Positions 35,752 through 44,759 of a stretch of DNA of 64,000 nucleotides are shown here, piece after piece. The notes below the pieces were generated by a model that was not told where the DNA came from, searched no databases, and saw nothing but the letters and a program-made list of their open reading frames with translations. This DNA comes from Mogibacterium diversum (GTDB lineage: Bacteria; Bacillota; Clostridia; Peptostreptococcales; Anaerovoracaceae), in assembly GCF_002998925.1 (NCBI RefSeq), contig NZ_CP027228.1, positions 1,488,001-1,552,000 of the forward strand. Direction: 5' to 3'. Both the position numbers and the translations under genes were made by a program. How positions within the stretch are numbered: position 1 is the stretch's first letter; each line of letters begins with the position of its first letter.

Positions 35752-38700
35752 ATGGACAACAAAGCAATAATGATAAACACAATCAAGGGAGCTCTACTGA
35801 ACCCCGACTTCATCGAAGCTGCTGGATTAGATAGCGATGTAATGGAGGTGCGTACAGCACGCGAGGATTTCGTCGAGATGGTGTACGAGCTGTATTACCA
35901 TTCGGGTAATCACGGACGGTTCGACAGTAAAGTAATTCTAAGCATATGCTCACGCTATACACCAGAGCTTGAGGTCGCTCCGCGTGAAGGTTGGCTCGAG
36001 CATACGAGGCTATATCTCCTCAACTTGCTATTCCCTCACCTAGATGGACCACAAGACCCAGATAAATTCAAAGCTGGTAGAAACATCTTGCTACAGCTCA
36101 TGCGTGGCGTGTACGAGTATGAAAGGAAGACTCTTCCCTTCGATCCTTGCTATGACATCCACCTTCTCAGCGATGAAGAGATTATGAGCAAGGGGTTTAC
36201 TGATGAGTATCTCAGATTTAATAAACTCGTTAAGAGCAATTATGTCTACGAATTCATGAGACTTAGCTCCGATATTTCACCTTTTAATACGCTCGGCCAT
36301 GTAAGCGGAGTTCACTACGTTGCTATGTACACAGCGAGGCAGCTTTACGATGCGGGAATTAACGTCGATCTCGGGCTCGTTTCTGCCGCTGCAGCTTCTC
36401 ACGATATTGGTAAATACGGCTGCCGCAAGGAAGAAGAGCGCCGTGTGCCTTATCTTCATTACTATTACACGGACTACTGCCTGACTAGATTTGGACTGCC
36501 GACCATCATGCACATCGCTGCAAATCACTCGACTTGGGACCTCGAGCTAGATAATCTATCCGTAGAGTCACTACTACTCATATACGCCGATTTCCGCGTG
36601 AGGAGCATAAGGGACGAGGATGATCAAGAGACCATAAACTTCTTTACATTGGAAGAAGCATTCGATGTAGTCCTCAATAAATTTGACAATATAAACGAAG
36701 CCAAGAACCACAGATACGAGAGGGTGTATAACAGACTTCTCGACTTCGAGGATTTCATGCGCGAAAACGGTGTAACTACTGACCTCCCAGAGGATTGGGC
36801 AGAGACCCCGCACTTTAGGCGTGCTCCAAAGGTCAGAGAGCTAGCCCTCTTAAGTGGATCTGAGGCTACTTCTCAGCTCAAGTTTAGAGCAATCGAGCAC
36901 AATATTCGCCTCATGAAGATCTTCAATAGTCCAGCTGAGTTCTCCAGTCTTCTTGAACGCGCTAGGAGCGAGTCTCAGTGGAGCAATATCAGAACTTATT
37001 TGAACATTCTCGGCGAATACAAATCCTACATGACGGAGGATCAGAAGGTAATAGTCCTCGATTTCATGTACGACATGCTTTTTAACAGAGAGAGCGACCT
37101 CAGAGAGCAGGCTGCTCAGATAATGGGTCAGATAGTCGCAAGATTTCGCGAGGAATATAAGAAGGAGCTACCTAAGTCGGTGCCTACAAGGGATTCCGAC
37201 ACCACTAATATCACGCAGTTTTCTAGTTACCTCGAGAAGATTCTCATGCCATCTAGAAAGCATACTGATTTTCATAGGAAGCGTATCATCGAGGCGACGC
37301 CTGATTTTGTAAATGAAGTCGTTAAAAACTGCCGACCTTCGTGTCGCAGCAAGTATTTTGATGTCCTCGAGGACTATTACCACGTAGCTGACCTCGATGA
37401 GCAGACAATTATCGTTCTATGCAGCACTGCACTAAGTATCGATAAGGATCTGATGCCGGAATCGTTCCTTGAGAGCCTAATGTTCTTTACAAAGGATATC
37501 CTTAACAGCTACAGTCAGGATACTGATCTCCTTGCACTCGCTGTGATTGAGCGATTCTTCCCTGACTCAGGCATAGATGTAGATGCAAGACGCCTGAGCA
37601 TTCTTGGAGTATCAGCAGGAAGAGATATTACTGAATCGGTGCCTTCGTCATTATTTCTGGACAATCTAAAGACTAGCACATCATGGATGTCTAAGCTCGC
37701 TAACATAGATTACATGTTCAAAGTAGCAAAGCAGGGATACAATGTTATGCATATCGCAACGCATTTTGTAAACCTTATCAAAGTCAGCGAGGCCATCGTA
37801 GTTCGTAAACATGCTGGCGACTGCTTGATAGAGCTTGCGAGCCGTATGCCTAGCGACCAGATAAACGAGCTTTGCATCGACCTCTTCAACGGTCTAGAGC
37901 TAAGCGATTACCAGTTCCTTAAGTACATTCCTGGCTATCTAGGGCAGCTCATGATGTATCAGCCTGACAGCGAACAGAGTGAGGCAATCGAAGCGCTTGA
38001 AACTATGTTATATACGGGGAATAGCAAGTCAGCAGCTGCATCACTAAGCACTATGGCAGTGCTATTAGAGAACTACGACAAGTTACCTGAAGCTAGCAAG
38101 AATGCGGAGAAGTACAAGAAGAGACTTCTCGGCATGATTATCAAGGCTATCAGTCATTACAATACTGCGCTGTCGCAGGAAGCACTCCGGGTGCTTGGGA
38201 TGAGAATATTTGGCAGTGAAGTCATGACTCTAGGGTCAAAGGGATGGGCTGCATCTCACTGCTTCAAGAGACTAGCTGCTGTGATTCCGCTAATTGGTGA
38301 CGATATTGGGCTAGAGTTTTACAACAATGCAGCAGTGCTAAATTACATATACAGATTCATCGCTACATACGTCGATGAAGTTGGGCAATTTGAGTTTGCG
38401 GAGTATGACAAAATTGCATTCTTCCCTGGCTCGTTTGATCCGTTCACTCTTGGACACAAAGCAATTGCAACGACTATAAGGGACATGGGATTTGAAGTGT
38501 ATCTGGCACTAGACGAGCTTTCTTGGACCAAGAGGATGCTGCCTCATGCACTGCGCAGGAACATTCTCGCGATGTCCATTAGCAGCGAAGAGGGCTTAAA
38601 TCTATTCCCAGACGATATGCAGGTTAACCTCGCTAATTCGGATGATATGCGGAGACTGAGAGAGCTTTTTGCAGGCAAAGATTTATACATAGTTACAGGC

Positions 38701-40527
38701 TCAGATGCTCTTGCAAATGCCGCTTGCTACAAGGCTGCCCCAAGCGAATACTCGATTCACTCGCTAGGTCACATTGTGTTCGATAGAGAGTCGAGCGATG
38801 ATTCTTATAGAGATAGCGGAGATAGCTACCCAATCACGGGCGAGATTATAAAGCTGCACCTCAAGAAGTATTCTGAAGATGTAAGCTCCGCCAGGATTCG
38901 TAACAATATTGACCTCGGACGAGATATCGGCACGCTGCTCGACCCAGTTGTGCAGAACTACATATACGACATGAACCTCTATAAGCATGAGCCTGCATAT
39001 AAGGAAGTACTTACAGCTAGCGATATCAGCTTCAGCGTCTTTGAACACATGGATGCAGGCTTCACCATGCCACTTAGCGATGATTTGGAGAAGGCTGGCT
39101 ACGACCCCGTGGTTCTTAGCGAATACCTTGATGACCCAGCAACGAAATCAATCCTGATAGAAGCTAGGCCAGGAGAACGAGAAGAACCTGTGCTCTCTGC
39201 GTTTGCATCGGCTAGAAAGCTTCGTGCTAATGACCTGCTCGAGGAATTCGGTAGCAGTGAAGTAGCTTCTACAATTAGAAAGAGTGCGCTTGGCTCGATA
39301 GCTTCAATCGGTGCATTTTATGCAAAAGAGGATGCAACTGTAGGTGTCTCCAACCTTAAGCAGATTCTGCTCACGGAGATCATGACGGAACTCCTCGATG
39401 AAGATTACACTTACGTAATCTATCGCCCTGTAAATCCTGCAGGTATGGACGAGGATACAATTGACCTTTTAATCCACCATGGATTTGTCAATATCTCTAG
39501 TAGTGAGGAAGAACCTATCTACGCAGTGGATATGAAAGCTCCTATCGTGCTATTTAGAGATGTCGAAGCGTGTATCAAGGCTCCGTTCAATAAGAACCCT
39601 AGGATTATTAAGGCTGCGGATGATGCTCATGCAAAGCTCCTCAGGACTTTTAACGAGCTGTTCCCTGGCAAGCTGATACTCACTTTTAACCCTAGGGCAG
39701 TATATAGCCGTATCGTAAATATGGTTACATCTGAAAACGGCGTGCCTGCAGCTTCCGATCCCCTAAAGAAGCGCGGACCTTATATGGCGGTTCCATACGG
39801 CAAGGCACTTTCGGACGTGGTCATACCTAATACCGTAACAAAGGCGCTTAGGACAGATAAGTACTTTAAGAATGATTTATCAGGATTCACTATCCGAGAA
39901 TACCGTAACTACGCACCGCTACAGGAGCAGATAAAAACTATCAAGTCCTTTGAAAAGCCTGTGATATTAGTTGACGACTTCCTTCATAATGGTCAGCGTT
40001 TAAACCACATCGCACCTCTGATTAAGGACGAGGGAATTGACCTTCGCAAGGTAATCGTCGGAGTTCTCACTGGCAGAGCGTTAGATACTATGAAGGAACG
40101 AGGCATCTCGGTCAACGGAGCTTATTTTCTACCGGATATCTCGATTTGGATAAATGAGCATGACAGCTATCCATTCTTTGGTGGTGACAGCATCGAGCTA
40201 GTCGACGGCTCTAAGGAGCATAGGACGATTAACTTGATGCTGCCATATACGACTTTTAGCTTCGTGGGCGAAAACGATATGGATAAGGTATATAGGTATT
40301 CGATTACCTGCCTCGAGAATGCTCGGGACATCCTTCGCATACTCGAGCAGGAGTACCAAGCGGAGTACGGCCGCAAGCTGACACAAAGCCAGCTCGGAGC
40401 AGTCATCTCAAGACCTTGCTCGCCAATGCTACCACCAGGTCTCGAGTACGACAGCTCCTTCGCAGCTTCTGATTTTATCGAAAATGATGTACGTAGGGCT
40501 GAGAGGCTGCATATGTTTAAGAAGTAG
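35752..40527 (+). CDS. Giant multidomain protein: HD, helical repeats, NadD-like nucleotidyltransferase, GNAT-like, phosphoribosyltransferase-like
   Basis: 1591 residues, soluble, no signal peptide. An HD-domain segment at about 160-340 shows His188, the His217-Asp218 pair (ASHDIGKYG) and later His and Asp residues (AANHSTWD, YADFR). Residues about 370-880 look like HEAT-type helical repeats. A nucleotidyltransferase domain runs 885-1080, with GSFDPFTLGH at 893-902, VTGSDALANA, and SSARIR at 1045-1050; the GSDAL part resembles NadD more than CoaD. About 1180-1265 looks GNAT-like, and 1290-1460 carries a type I PRPP-loop motif, VILVDDFLHNG, at 1404-1414. In Bacilli, NadD and the HD protein YqeK are separate neighbours; here related domains are in one chain. 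The true function is unknown. The ribosome site is weak, and coupling to coaBC is likely. Confidence 0.85.
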   Translation: MDNKAIMINTIKGALLNPDFIEAAGLDSDVMEVRTAREDFVEMVYELYYHSGNHGRFDSKVILSICSRYTPELEVAPREGWLEHTRLYLLNLLFPHLDGPQDPDKFKAGRNILLQLMRGVYEYERKTLPFDPCYDIHLLSDEEIMSKGFTDEYLRFNKLVKSNYVYEFMRLSSDISPFNTLGHVSGVHYVAMYTARQLYDAGINVDLGLVSAAAASHDIGKYGCRKEEERRVPYLHYYYTDYCLTRFGLPTIMHIAANHSTWDLELDNLSVESLLLIYADFRVRSIRDEDDQETINFFTLEEAFDVVLNKFDNINEAKNHRYERVYNRLLDFEDFMRENGVTTDLPEDWAETPHFRRAPKVRELALLSGSEATSQLKFRAIEHNIRLMKIFNSPAEFSSLLERARSESQWSNIRTYLNILGEYKSYMTEDQKVIVLDFMYDMLFNRESDLREQAAQIMGQIVARFREEYKKELPKSVPTRDSDTTNITQFSSYLEKILMPSRKHTDFHRKRIIEATPDFVNEVVKNCRPSCRSKYFDVLEDYYHVADLDEQTIIVLCSTALSIDKDLMPESFLESLMFFTKDILNSYSQDTDLLALAVIERFFPDSGIDVDARRLSILGVSAGRDITESVPSSLFLDNLKTSTSWMSKLANIDYMFKVAKQGYNVMHIATHFVNLIKVSEAIVVRKHAGDCLIELASRMPSDQINELCIDLFNGLELSDYQFLKYIPGYLGQLMMYQPDSEQSEAIEALETMLYTGNSKSAAASLSTMAVLLENYDKLPEASKNAEKYKKRLLGMIIKAISHYNTALSQEALRVLGMRIFGSEVMTLGSKGWAASHCFKRLAAVIPLIGDDIGLEFYNNAAVLNYIYRFIATYVDEVGQFEFAEYDKIAFFPGSFDPFTLGHKAIATTIRDMGFEVYLALDELSWTKRMLPHALRRNILAMSISSEEGLNLFPDDMQVNLANSDDMRRLRELFAGKDLYIVTGSDALANAACYKAAPSEYSIHSLGHIVFDRESSDDSYRDSGDSYPITGEIIKLHLKKYSEDVSSARIRNNIDLGRDIGTLLDPVVQNYIYDMNLYKHEPAYKEVLTASDISFSVFEHMDAGFTMPLSDDLEKAGYDPVVLSEYLDDPATKSILIEARPGEREEPVLSAFASARKLRANDLLEEFGSSEVASTIRKSALGSIASIGAFYAKEDATVGVSNLKQILLTEIMTELLDEDYTYVIYRPVNPAGMDEDTIDLLIHHGFVNISSSEEEPIYAVDMKAPIVLFRDVEACIKAPFNKNPRIIKAADDAHAKLLRTFNELFPGKLILTFNPRAVYSRIVNMVTSENGVPAASDPLKKRGPYMAVPYGKALSDVVIPNTVTKALRTDKYFKNDLSGFTIREYRNYAPLQEQIKTIKSFEKPVILVDDFLHNGQRLNHIAPLIKDEGIDLRKVIVGVLTGRALDTMKERGISVNGAYFLPDISIWINEHDSYPFFGGDSIELVDGSKEHRTINLMLPYTTFSFVGENDMDKVYRYSITCLENARDILRILEQEYQAEYGRKLTQSQLGAVISRPCSPMLPPGLEYDSSFAASDFIENDVRRAERLHMFKK

Positions 40528-40536
40528 TTGATATTT

Positions 40537-40576
40537 AAAGAACCCCAGCTTAGCAGTACTTAACTGGGGTTCTTTT
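40537..40576. terminator. Bidirectional terminator
   Basis: AAAGAACCCCAG (40537-40548) pairs with CTGGGGTTCTTT (40564-40575) and T-rich sequence follows; the A run on the left serves the minus-strand operon ending at 40605. Confidence 0.9.
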
Positions 40577-40604
40577 GCATTTATTCAAATTCTATATTCA
40601 ATTA

Positions 40605-41180
40605 TTAGTTGAATCGCTTATAGTACTTCTTGTTGAAAAGCCACTGTAGATTGATCATTGGCTTCTTGTCATTAGCCTTTATAAGGAAGCCAAAATCTTT
40701 ATATATTTCATCGCAAAGGGCCTTTTGGTCTATTGTTTTTATATCGATATCAGCATGATTTTTATAGTCATATGCGCTTCTTACCTTGAATGTCTTATCG
40801 AATGTATATATTCTTCCTCTATTGTCATGATAGACGTAGGCATCTCCATCAAAATCATCTTCTTTTAACAAAATAGGTTCCTCATCATTAAGCGCATTAG
40901 CTCCATTATAAATATAAAATCTATCACTAAATACCCCAGAAGCACCACTTTCCGGTTTATATCTAACTTTCTGTTTATCTGGTTGCTCCATACTATCAAT
41001 ATTATCAAGCAACATCGCAAACTCTGGATGCGCATCTCTATCGTGTGAGATATTCCGCACATAATAAACTGAATGCCTATCTATATTACTTTTGATGTAC
41101 CATCTTATAAAAACCACCCCTACTCCTACAAGCAAGCAGCAAGTTATGATTAGTATCTTCTTAAGTTGTGCATTTTGCAT
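40605..41180 (-). CDS. Paralogue 3 of the FNKKYYKRFN family, membrane-anchored, unknown function
   Basis: 191 residues from the ATG at 41180, 8 bases after AGAAGG. One N-terminal membrane helix (ILIITCCLLVGVGVVFI) followed by an extracytoplasmic domain of about 160 residues. Shares SVYYVRNISH, HPEFAMLLDN, a YIYN segment, a YVYHDNRGR strand, a Tyr/Phe-rich part and the exact ending FNKKYYKRFN with the two genes upstream. No Cys, no catalytic motif and no known domain. Last gene of a four-gene unit. Confidence 0.75.
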   Translation of the reverse strand: MQNAQLKKILIITCCLLVGVGVVFIRWYIKSNIDRHSVYYVRNISHDRDAHPEFAMLLDNIDSMEQPDKQKVRYKPESGASGVFSDRFYIYNGANALNDEEPILLKEDDFDGDAYVYHDNRGRIYTFDKTFKVRSAYDYKNHADIDIKTIDQKALCDEIYKDFGFLIKANDKKPMINLQWLFNKKYYKRFN

Positions 41181-41213
41181 GGTTTGCACCTTCTTATTTT
41201 ACTCCTGTAATTT

Positions 41214-41786
41214 TTAATTGAATCGTTTATAGTATTTCTTGTTAAAAAGCCATTGCAAATTAACCTTTGGCTTTTTATCATTAGCCTTTATAAGGAATCC
41301 GAAATACTTATACAGCTCATCACTGATAGCTTTCTCATCTATCGTATGTATATCTATTTCATCATAAGTATCATAATCAGATGCTCTTCTCAACTTAAAA
41401 GCTTTATCGAATTCATATCTTATCCCTCTATTGTCAATATAGATATAGGCATCATCATCACCATGCCCCATGTAGAGCTCCGGCGTTTTACCATCAACGG
41501 AATAGGCTTCGTTATAAATATAAACTCTACCGCTAAATGCGCCCTCTTTTCCACTTTCTGGTCTGTAGACGACCTTGTCTACCTTTGGCTGCTTAATAGT
41601 ATTCATATTGTCTATCACCATTGCAAAATCTGGATGTGTACCCTTTGAATGTTGAATATGCATTGCATAATAAACCGAGTTTTCTGTCAGGTTTCCTTTT
41701 ACATACCATCTTACAAAAACCACTCCTACTCCTACGAGCAAGCAACAAGTAATTATAAGCATCCTCTTTAGCAACTTGCTGAGCAT
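41214..41786 (-). CDS. Paralogue 2 of the FNKKYYKRFN family, membrane-anchored, unknown function
   Basis: 190 residues. The membrane helix MLIITCCLLVGVGVVFVRWY is nearly identical to that of paralogue 3, and so is the C-terminal segment FGFLIKANDKKP...NLQWLFNKKYYKRFN, so these two are the most recent duplicates. The central part differs more. The ATG follows AAAGGAG. Distance to the next gene is 33 bases. Confidence 0.75.
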   Translation of the reverse strand: MLSKLLKRMLIITCCLLVGVGVVFVRWYVKGNLTENSVYYAMHIQHSKGTHPDFAMVIDNMNTIKQPKVDKVVYRPESGKEGAFSGRVYIYNEAYSVDGKTPELYMGHGDDDAYIYIDNRGIRYEFDKAFKLRRASDYDTYDEIDIHTIDEKAISDELYKYFGFLIKANDKKPKVNLQWLFNKKYYKRFN

Positions 41787-41815
41787 AGTTTACTCCTTTT
41801 CTTAGTGCAATTTCT

Positions 41816-42352
41816 TTAGTTGAACCGCTTGTAGTACTTCTTGTTAAACTCTTTCTGCATGTTAATTAGAGGTTTGCGATTGACGTTGGCTTCAACGAGG
41901 AAACCGAAATTCTTGTATATGTCTTTGTACAGAGCTTTTTGATTGATTGTTTTGGGATTCATGCGATCCAAGCTCTTTGATTTATCACGGAAATAAATCA
42001 GGGTAAACGATTCATCAAATTCATAATTCGCATTTATATTGTCATAGTAAGAATACTGTCCTTTCTCATGGGTTCTATTAAATGTGATTGTTGGAACTAG
42101 ATTTCCTATGCTATTCTTGTGATTGTATATCATATGTCCGCCATCTGTTCGATACTCTATTCCTTTTATATCAGGTTCATATACTAAATCGTAGTTTTCT
42201 AATACCATGGCCATCTCTGGATGTGTACCCTCCTTATGCACTATGTTGTGGGCATAGTAAACGGAATATTTTCTGAGGTTGTAGTCTATGTATAGGTTAG
42301 CAATTATTAACAATATCCCCATAATTAGCGCTATTATGCTACTTCTCTTCAT
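41816..42352 (-). CDS. Paralogue 1 of the FNKKYYKRFN family, membrane-anchored, unknown function
   Basis: 178 residues, the most divergent member. One N-terminal helix (IIALIMGILLIIANLYI), then the shared SVYYAHNIVH, HPEMAMVLEN, a beta-rich middle part, YKNFGFLVEAN and the family ending FNKKYYKRFN. Unlike the others its second part has NYDLVYEPDIKGIEYR. The ATG follows AAAAGGAAG. The set of three looks like repeated tandem duplication of an older gene. Confidence 0.75.
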   Translation of the reverse strand: MKRSSIIALIMGILLIIANLYIDYNLRKYSVYYAHNIVHKEGTHPEMAMVLENYDLVYEPDIKGIEYRTDGGHMIYNHKNSIGNLVPTITFNRTHEKGQYSYYDNINANYEFDESFTLIYFRDKSKSLDRMNPKTINQKALYKDIYKNFGFLVEANVNRKPLINMQKEFNKKYYKRFN

Positions 42353-42394
42353 GCTTAATCTACTTCCTTTTAAATAATGTTTTCAGCTTCTTTG

Positions 42395-42805
42395 TCAGTT
42401 TAGATACAACTTAACAGGAATACTAGGTCTCTCAGAGCCAAAATTAGAGCTACGATTGAGATGTCCAACCTCTGTGCCTGATATGAGCTCAACTTCTGTT
42501 TTATCCGTCCATCTAAGGCCTTCTTCAGTTAGGAAGTTATCGCCCGTAAGATTCTCTCCTATCAAATCAATTTTGATATTCTTAAAATAGTCGGGACCAC
42601 GAGTACCCTCATTAAAGTCACCAGAAACATTCACACCACTCATGCTAGGTGTGTTATTTGCTTCTTGTTCTGTTTCTTCTGATAAGCTTCCGCTTGCTGC
42701 TGATGAATCACCAAGTTCGGCATAGTCGGCTGCCATAACGATCGGTTTGATATTAAATAAAATAATGCAGACTAAAATAACAATAGATGAAATCTTCTTT
42801 ATCAT
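42395..42805 (-). CDS. Small secreted protein upstream of the paralogue array
   Basis: 136 residues from the ATG at 42805, ten bases after GGAGA; a GTG nine bases earlier is too close. Signal peptide MIKKISSIVILVCIILFN...VMAADY with an AxA-type site, then a short acidic domain (SLSEETEQEANNTPSM and a WTDKTEVELISG strand). No family recognised. First gene of the unit, 42 bases before paralogue 1. Its promoter is not evident. Confidence 0.65.
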   Translation of the reverse strand: MIKKISSIVILVCIILFNIKPIVMAADYAELGDSSAASGSLSEETEQEANNTPSMSGVNVSGDFNEGTRGPDYFKNIKIDLIGENLTGDNFLTEEGLRWTDKTEVELISGTEVGHLNRSSNFGSERPSIPVKLYLN

Positions 42806-42959
42806 GATACACACTTCTCCAATTTTTATTAGATATAAATTTCAGTGACACTCTATCATATATGACGGTACACTATCAAGTATTTATATTGGATATGCTT
42901 CTGAGAACTAGTCTTCATTTAGCAAGTTATCTTGTATAGTCCATGATTCCTATTTTAAT

Positions 42960-43005
42960 TTGACAAACACTTTCTTGTGTAATACGATTGTATTACACAA
43001 GAAAG
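42960..43005 (+). promoter_or_regulatory. Promoter and perfect palindromic operator of the toxin-antitoxin pair
   Basis: TTGACA (42960-42965), 17 bases, TACGAT (42983-42988) form the promoter. A perfect inverted repeat with 16-bp arms (42970-42985 and 42990-43005, loop GATT) covers the spacer, the -10 and runs into the ribosome site AAGGAGG (43003-43009). It is the expected autorepression site for a ribbon-helix-helix antitoxin. Confidence 0.85.
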
Positions 43006-43015
43006 GAGGACGGAT

Positions 43016-43240
43016 ATGTCTACTGTAAGCTTGCGAGTTCCGGAAGATGAACTAAAGATTTTTAAATCCTATGCTCAGCACAATAACAAAACTCTGTCGG
43101 AAATTATCAGAACTACTCTGCTTGAACGAATTGAGGAAGAATACGACCTTCAAGTTTTTACGGATTATGAAGCAGAAAAAGCAGCTGGAACATTAAAGAC
43201 CCATCCAATCAGTGAGCTTTGGGATGAAATTGACTTATGA
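43016..43240 (+). CDS. Ribbon-helix-helix antitoxin, RelB/DUF6290-like
   Basis: 74 residues. The N-terminal strand VSLRVPEDE followed by two helices (LKIFKSYAQHNN and SEIIRTTLLERIEEEY) is a ribbon-helix-helix fold for DNA binding. The acidic C-terminal tail (ISELWDEIDL) would wrap the toxin. Overlaps the toxin start by 4 bases (ATGA). Likely dimerises on the palindrome upstream and represses the pair. Confidence 0.9.
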   Translation: MSTVSLRVPEDELKIFKSYAQHNNKTLSEIIRTTLLERIEEEYDLQVFTDYEAEKAAGTLKTHPISELWDEIDL

Positions 43241-43503
43241 TTTATCAGCTAGTTACAACTGACAGATTCGACAAAGCTTTTAAGAAACTAGATAGGCAAA
43301 CTCAAAAGATTATAAAAGCTTGGATTGATAAAAATCTCATGCACTGCATAGACCCACGTATTCATGGCAAGGGACTGACTTCGAATAGAAGTGGGCAATG
43401 GCGTTATCGAGTAGGTGACTACAGAATTTTAGCGGAGATACAGGATGAGCGACTTGTACTAGTGCTCATTGATATAGGACATCGAAGCAGAATTTATAAA
43501 TGA
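43237..43503 (+). CDS. RelE/ParE-family toxin
   Basis: 88 residues. FDKAFKKLD near the N-terminus, GKGLTSNRSGQWRYRVGDYRILAEI in the core and GHRSRIYK at the C-terminus match RelE/ParE toxins; the conserved Arg and Tyr and the final Arg suit an mRNA-interferase type. Translation is coupled to the antitoxin by ATGA. RelE versus ParE activity cannot be settled from sequence. Confidence 0.9.
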   Translation: MIYQLVTTDRFDKAFKKLDRQTQKIIKAWIDKNLMHCIDPRIHGKGLTSNRSGQWRYRVGDYRILAEIQDERLVLVLIDIGHRSRIYK

Positions 43504-43511
43504 CTTTTTAT

Positions 43512-43541
43512 TGCTATGCGCGTTGATCTTTATGCGTATAG
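43512..43541 (+). terminator. Hairpin after the toxin gene
   Basis: TGCTAT and ATAGCA close a stem with inner GCGC-type pairing about 8 bases after the toxin stop. No strong T-tract; the terminator at 43560-43590 follows. Confidence 0.45.
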
Positions 43542-43559
43542 CAGTCTTCCTTATACAAC

Positions 43560-43590
43560 AAAAGCCCAGGAGCTCACTCCTAGGCTTTAT
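43560..43590. terminator. Bidirectional terminator between toxin and ddl
   Basis: AAAGCCCAGGAG pairs with CTCCTAGGCTTT with one mismatch and a CTCA loop, between the converging toxin gene and ddl. The A and T ends allow function in both directions. Confidence 0.7.
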
Positions 43591-43599
43591 ACATCTCAA

Positions 43600-44682
43600 T
43601 TAATATTTCTCATCATACGTATGCTCTTCAATCGCCAGCTTAATCAAACTGTCTAGCAGGGTTGGCTGATCTATGCCCATCGCTTCCCACAGCTGTGGAT
43701 ACATGCTGATATTCGTAAATCCTGGCAGCGTATTAATCTCATTAAATACAACTCTGCCGTCTTCAGTATAGAAGAAGTCAACCCTCGATAGTCCGCGGCA
43801 GTCCATCACCTTGAATATTTCAACGGCGCTATTTCTAATCTCCTTCTGCTTGCTCATCGGGATATCGTCGACAACTCTCGTCTGTGATTCAGGGTTGTTG
43901 TACTTCGCATCGTAATCATAGAATTCACCAGCTGATAGAATCTCACCCACGCAAGAAGCCTTCGGATTGTGATTGCCGAGAACCGCAACTTCCATCTCTC
44001 TACCGACAATCATCTCTTCGACGAGGACTTTGTCATCATACTTAAATGCATTTTCAATAGCCCCTTCGAGCTCCGACTTCTTCTCGACTTTGGAAGCTCC
44101 AACCGAGGATCCCGCCGAAGATGGCTTAACGAACAGCGGTAGCTTTCCGTCATTCGTGCTAAGAGCATTCATGATTTCGCCCTCACGGTCATCGGCAAAA
44201 TCCTTCTTCTTAATCACGCAGTACTTCGCCTGAGTGATGCCAGTCTCGCCCACGATGATCTTGGTAACTGATTTATCCATTCCATTTGCAGAAGCCTTTA
44301 CGCCAGGACCAACGTAAGGAATCTCAGCGAGCTCAAAGAGGCCCTGTACTGTTCCGTCTTCTCCGTTGTCTCCGTGGAGCACTGGTATGATGCAGTCTAT
44401 ACGCTTTGCGGTCGCTCTATCCTCTTCGTCGAAAACGAGGATTCCGTGTACCGTCGGATCCGCAGGGATGCACGCCTGTCTGTTATCAGGTCTATTTTCC
44501 CAAGCACCGCTAGCGATTTCGCCTGTACTTGCCTCGGTCAGATACCATCTGCCCTCTTTGGTTATTCCAATTTTAGTAATTTCGTAGCGGTCAGAATCGA
44601 GCCCCTTGATGACATTTACCGCTGAACTTCGCGACACCTCATGCTCATCGGACCTTCCTCCAAATATAACTGCAATATTCAT
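43600..44682 (-). CDS. ddl: D-alanine-D-alanine ligase
   Basis: 360 residues from the second ATG of an ATGATG pair, six bases after GGAGG. ATP-grasp enzyme: N-terminal FGGRSDEHEVS, HGDNGEDGTVQGLFEL, YVGPGVKASANGMDK, and the C-terminal NEINTLPGFT metal-binding motif. Joins two D-alanines for peptidoglycan precursors. Downstream of the yqhQ-prmC fusion by about 75 bases; likely the end of the long minus-strand block. Confidence 0.96.
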   Translation of the reverse strand: MNIAVIFGGRSDEHEVSRSSAVNVIKGLDSDRYEITKIGITKEGRWYLTEASTGEIASGAWENRPDNRQACIPADPTVHGILVFDEEDRATAKRIDCIIPVLHGDNGEDGTVQGLFELAEIPYVGPGVKASANGMDKSVTKIIVGETGITQAKYCVIKKKDFADDREGEIMNALSTNDGKLPLFVKPSSAGSSVGASKVEKKSELEGAIENAFKYDDKVLVEEMIVGREMEVAVLGNHNPKASCVGEILSAGEFYDYDAKYNNPESQTRVVDDIPMSKQKEIRNSAVEIFKVMDCRGLSRVDFFYTEDGRVVFNEINTLPGFTNISMYPQLWEAMGIDQPTLLDSLIKLAIEEHTYDEKY

Positions 44683-44759
44683 CATTAACCTCCCATATCT
44701 GGTGAATGGCTAAGTTATCCGCACACGTTCTATACTACGGGTAGCTTGCCTTAAAATAT

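Noticed and set aside
34442..43503. Prophage or integrative element between the split housekeeping clusters
   Set aside because: No integrase, transposase, structural phage gene, tRNA or flanking repeat was found; only the toxin-antitoxin pair is element-like.
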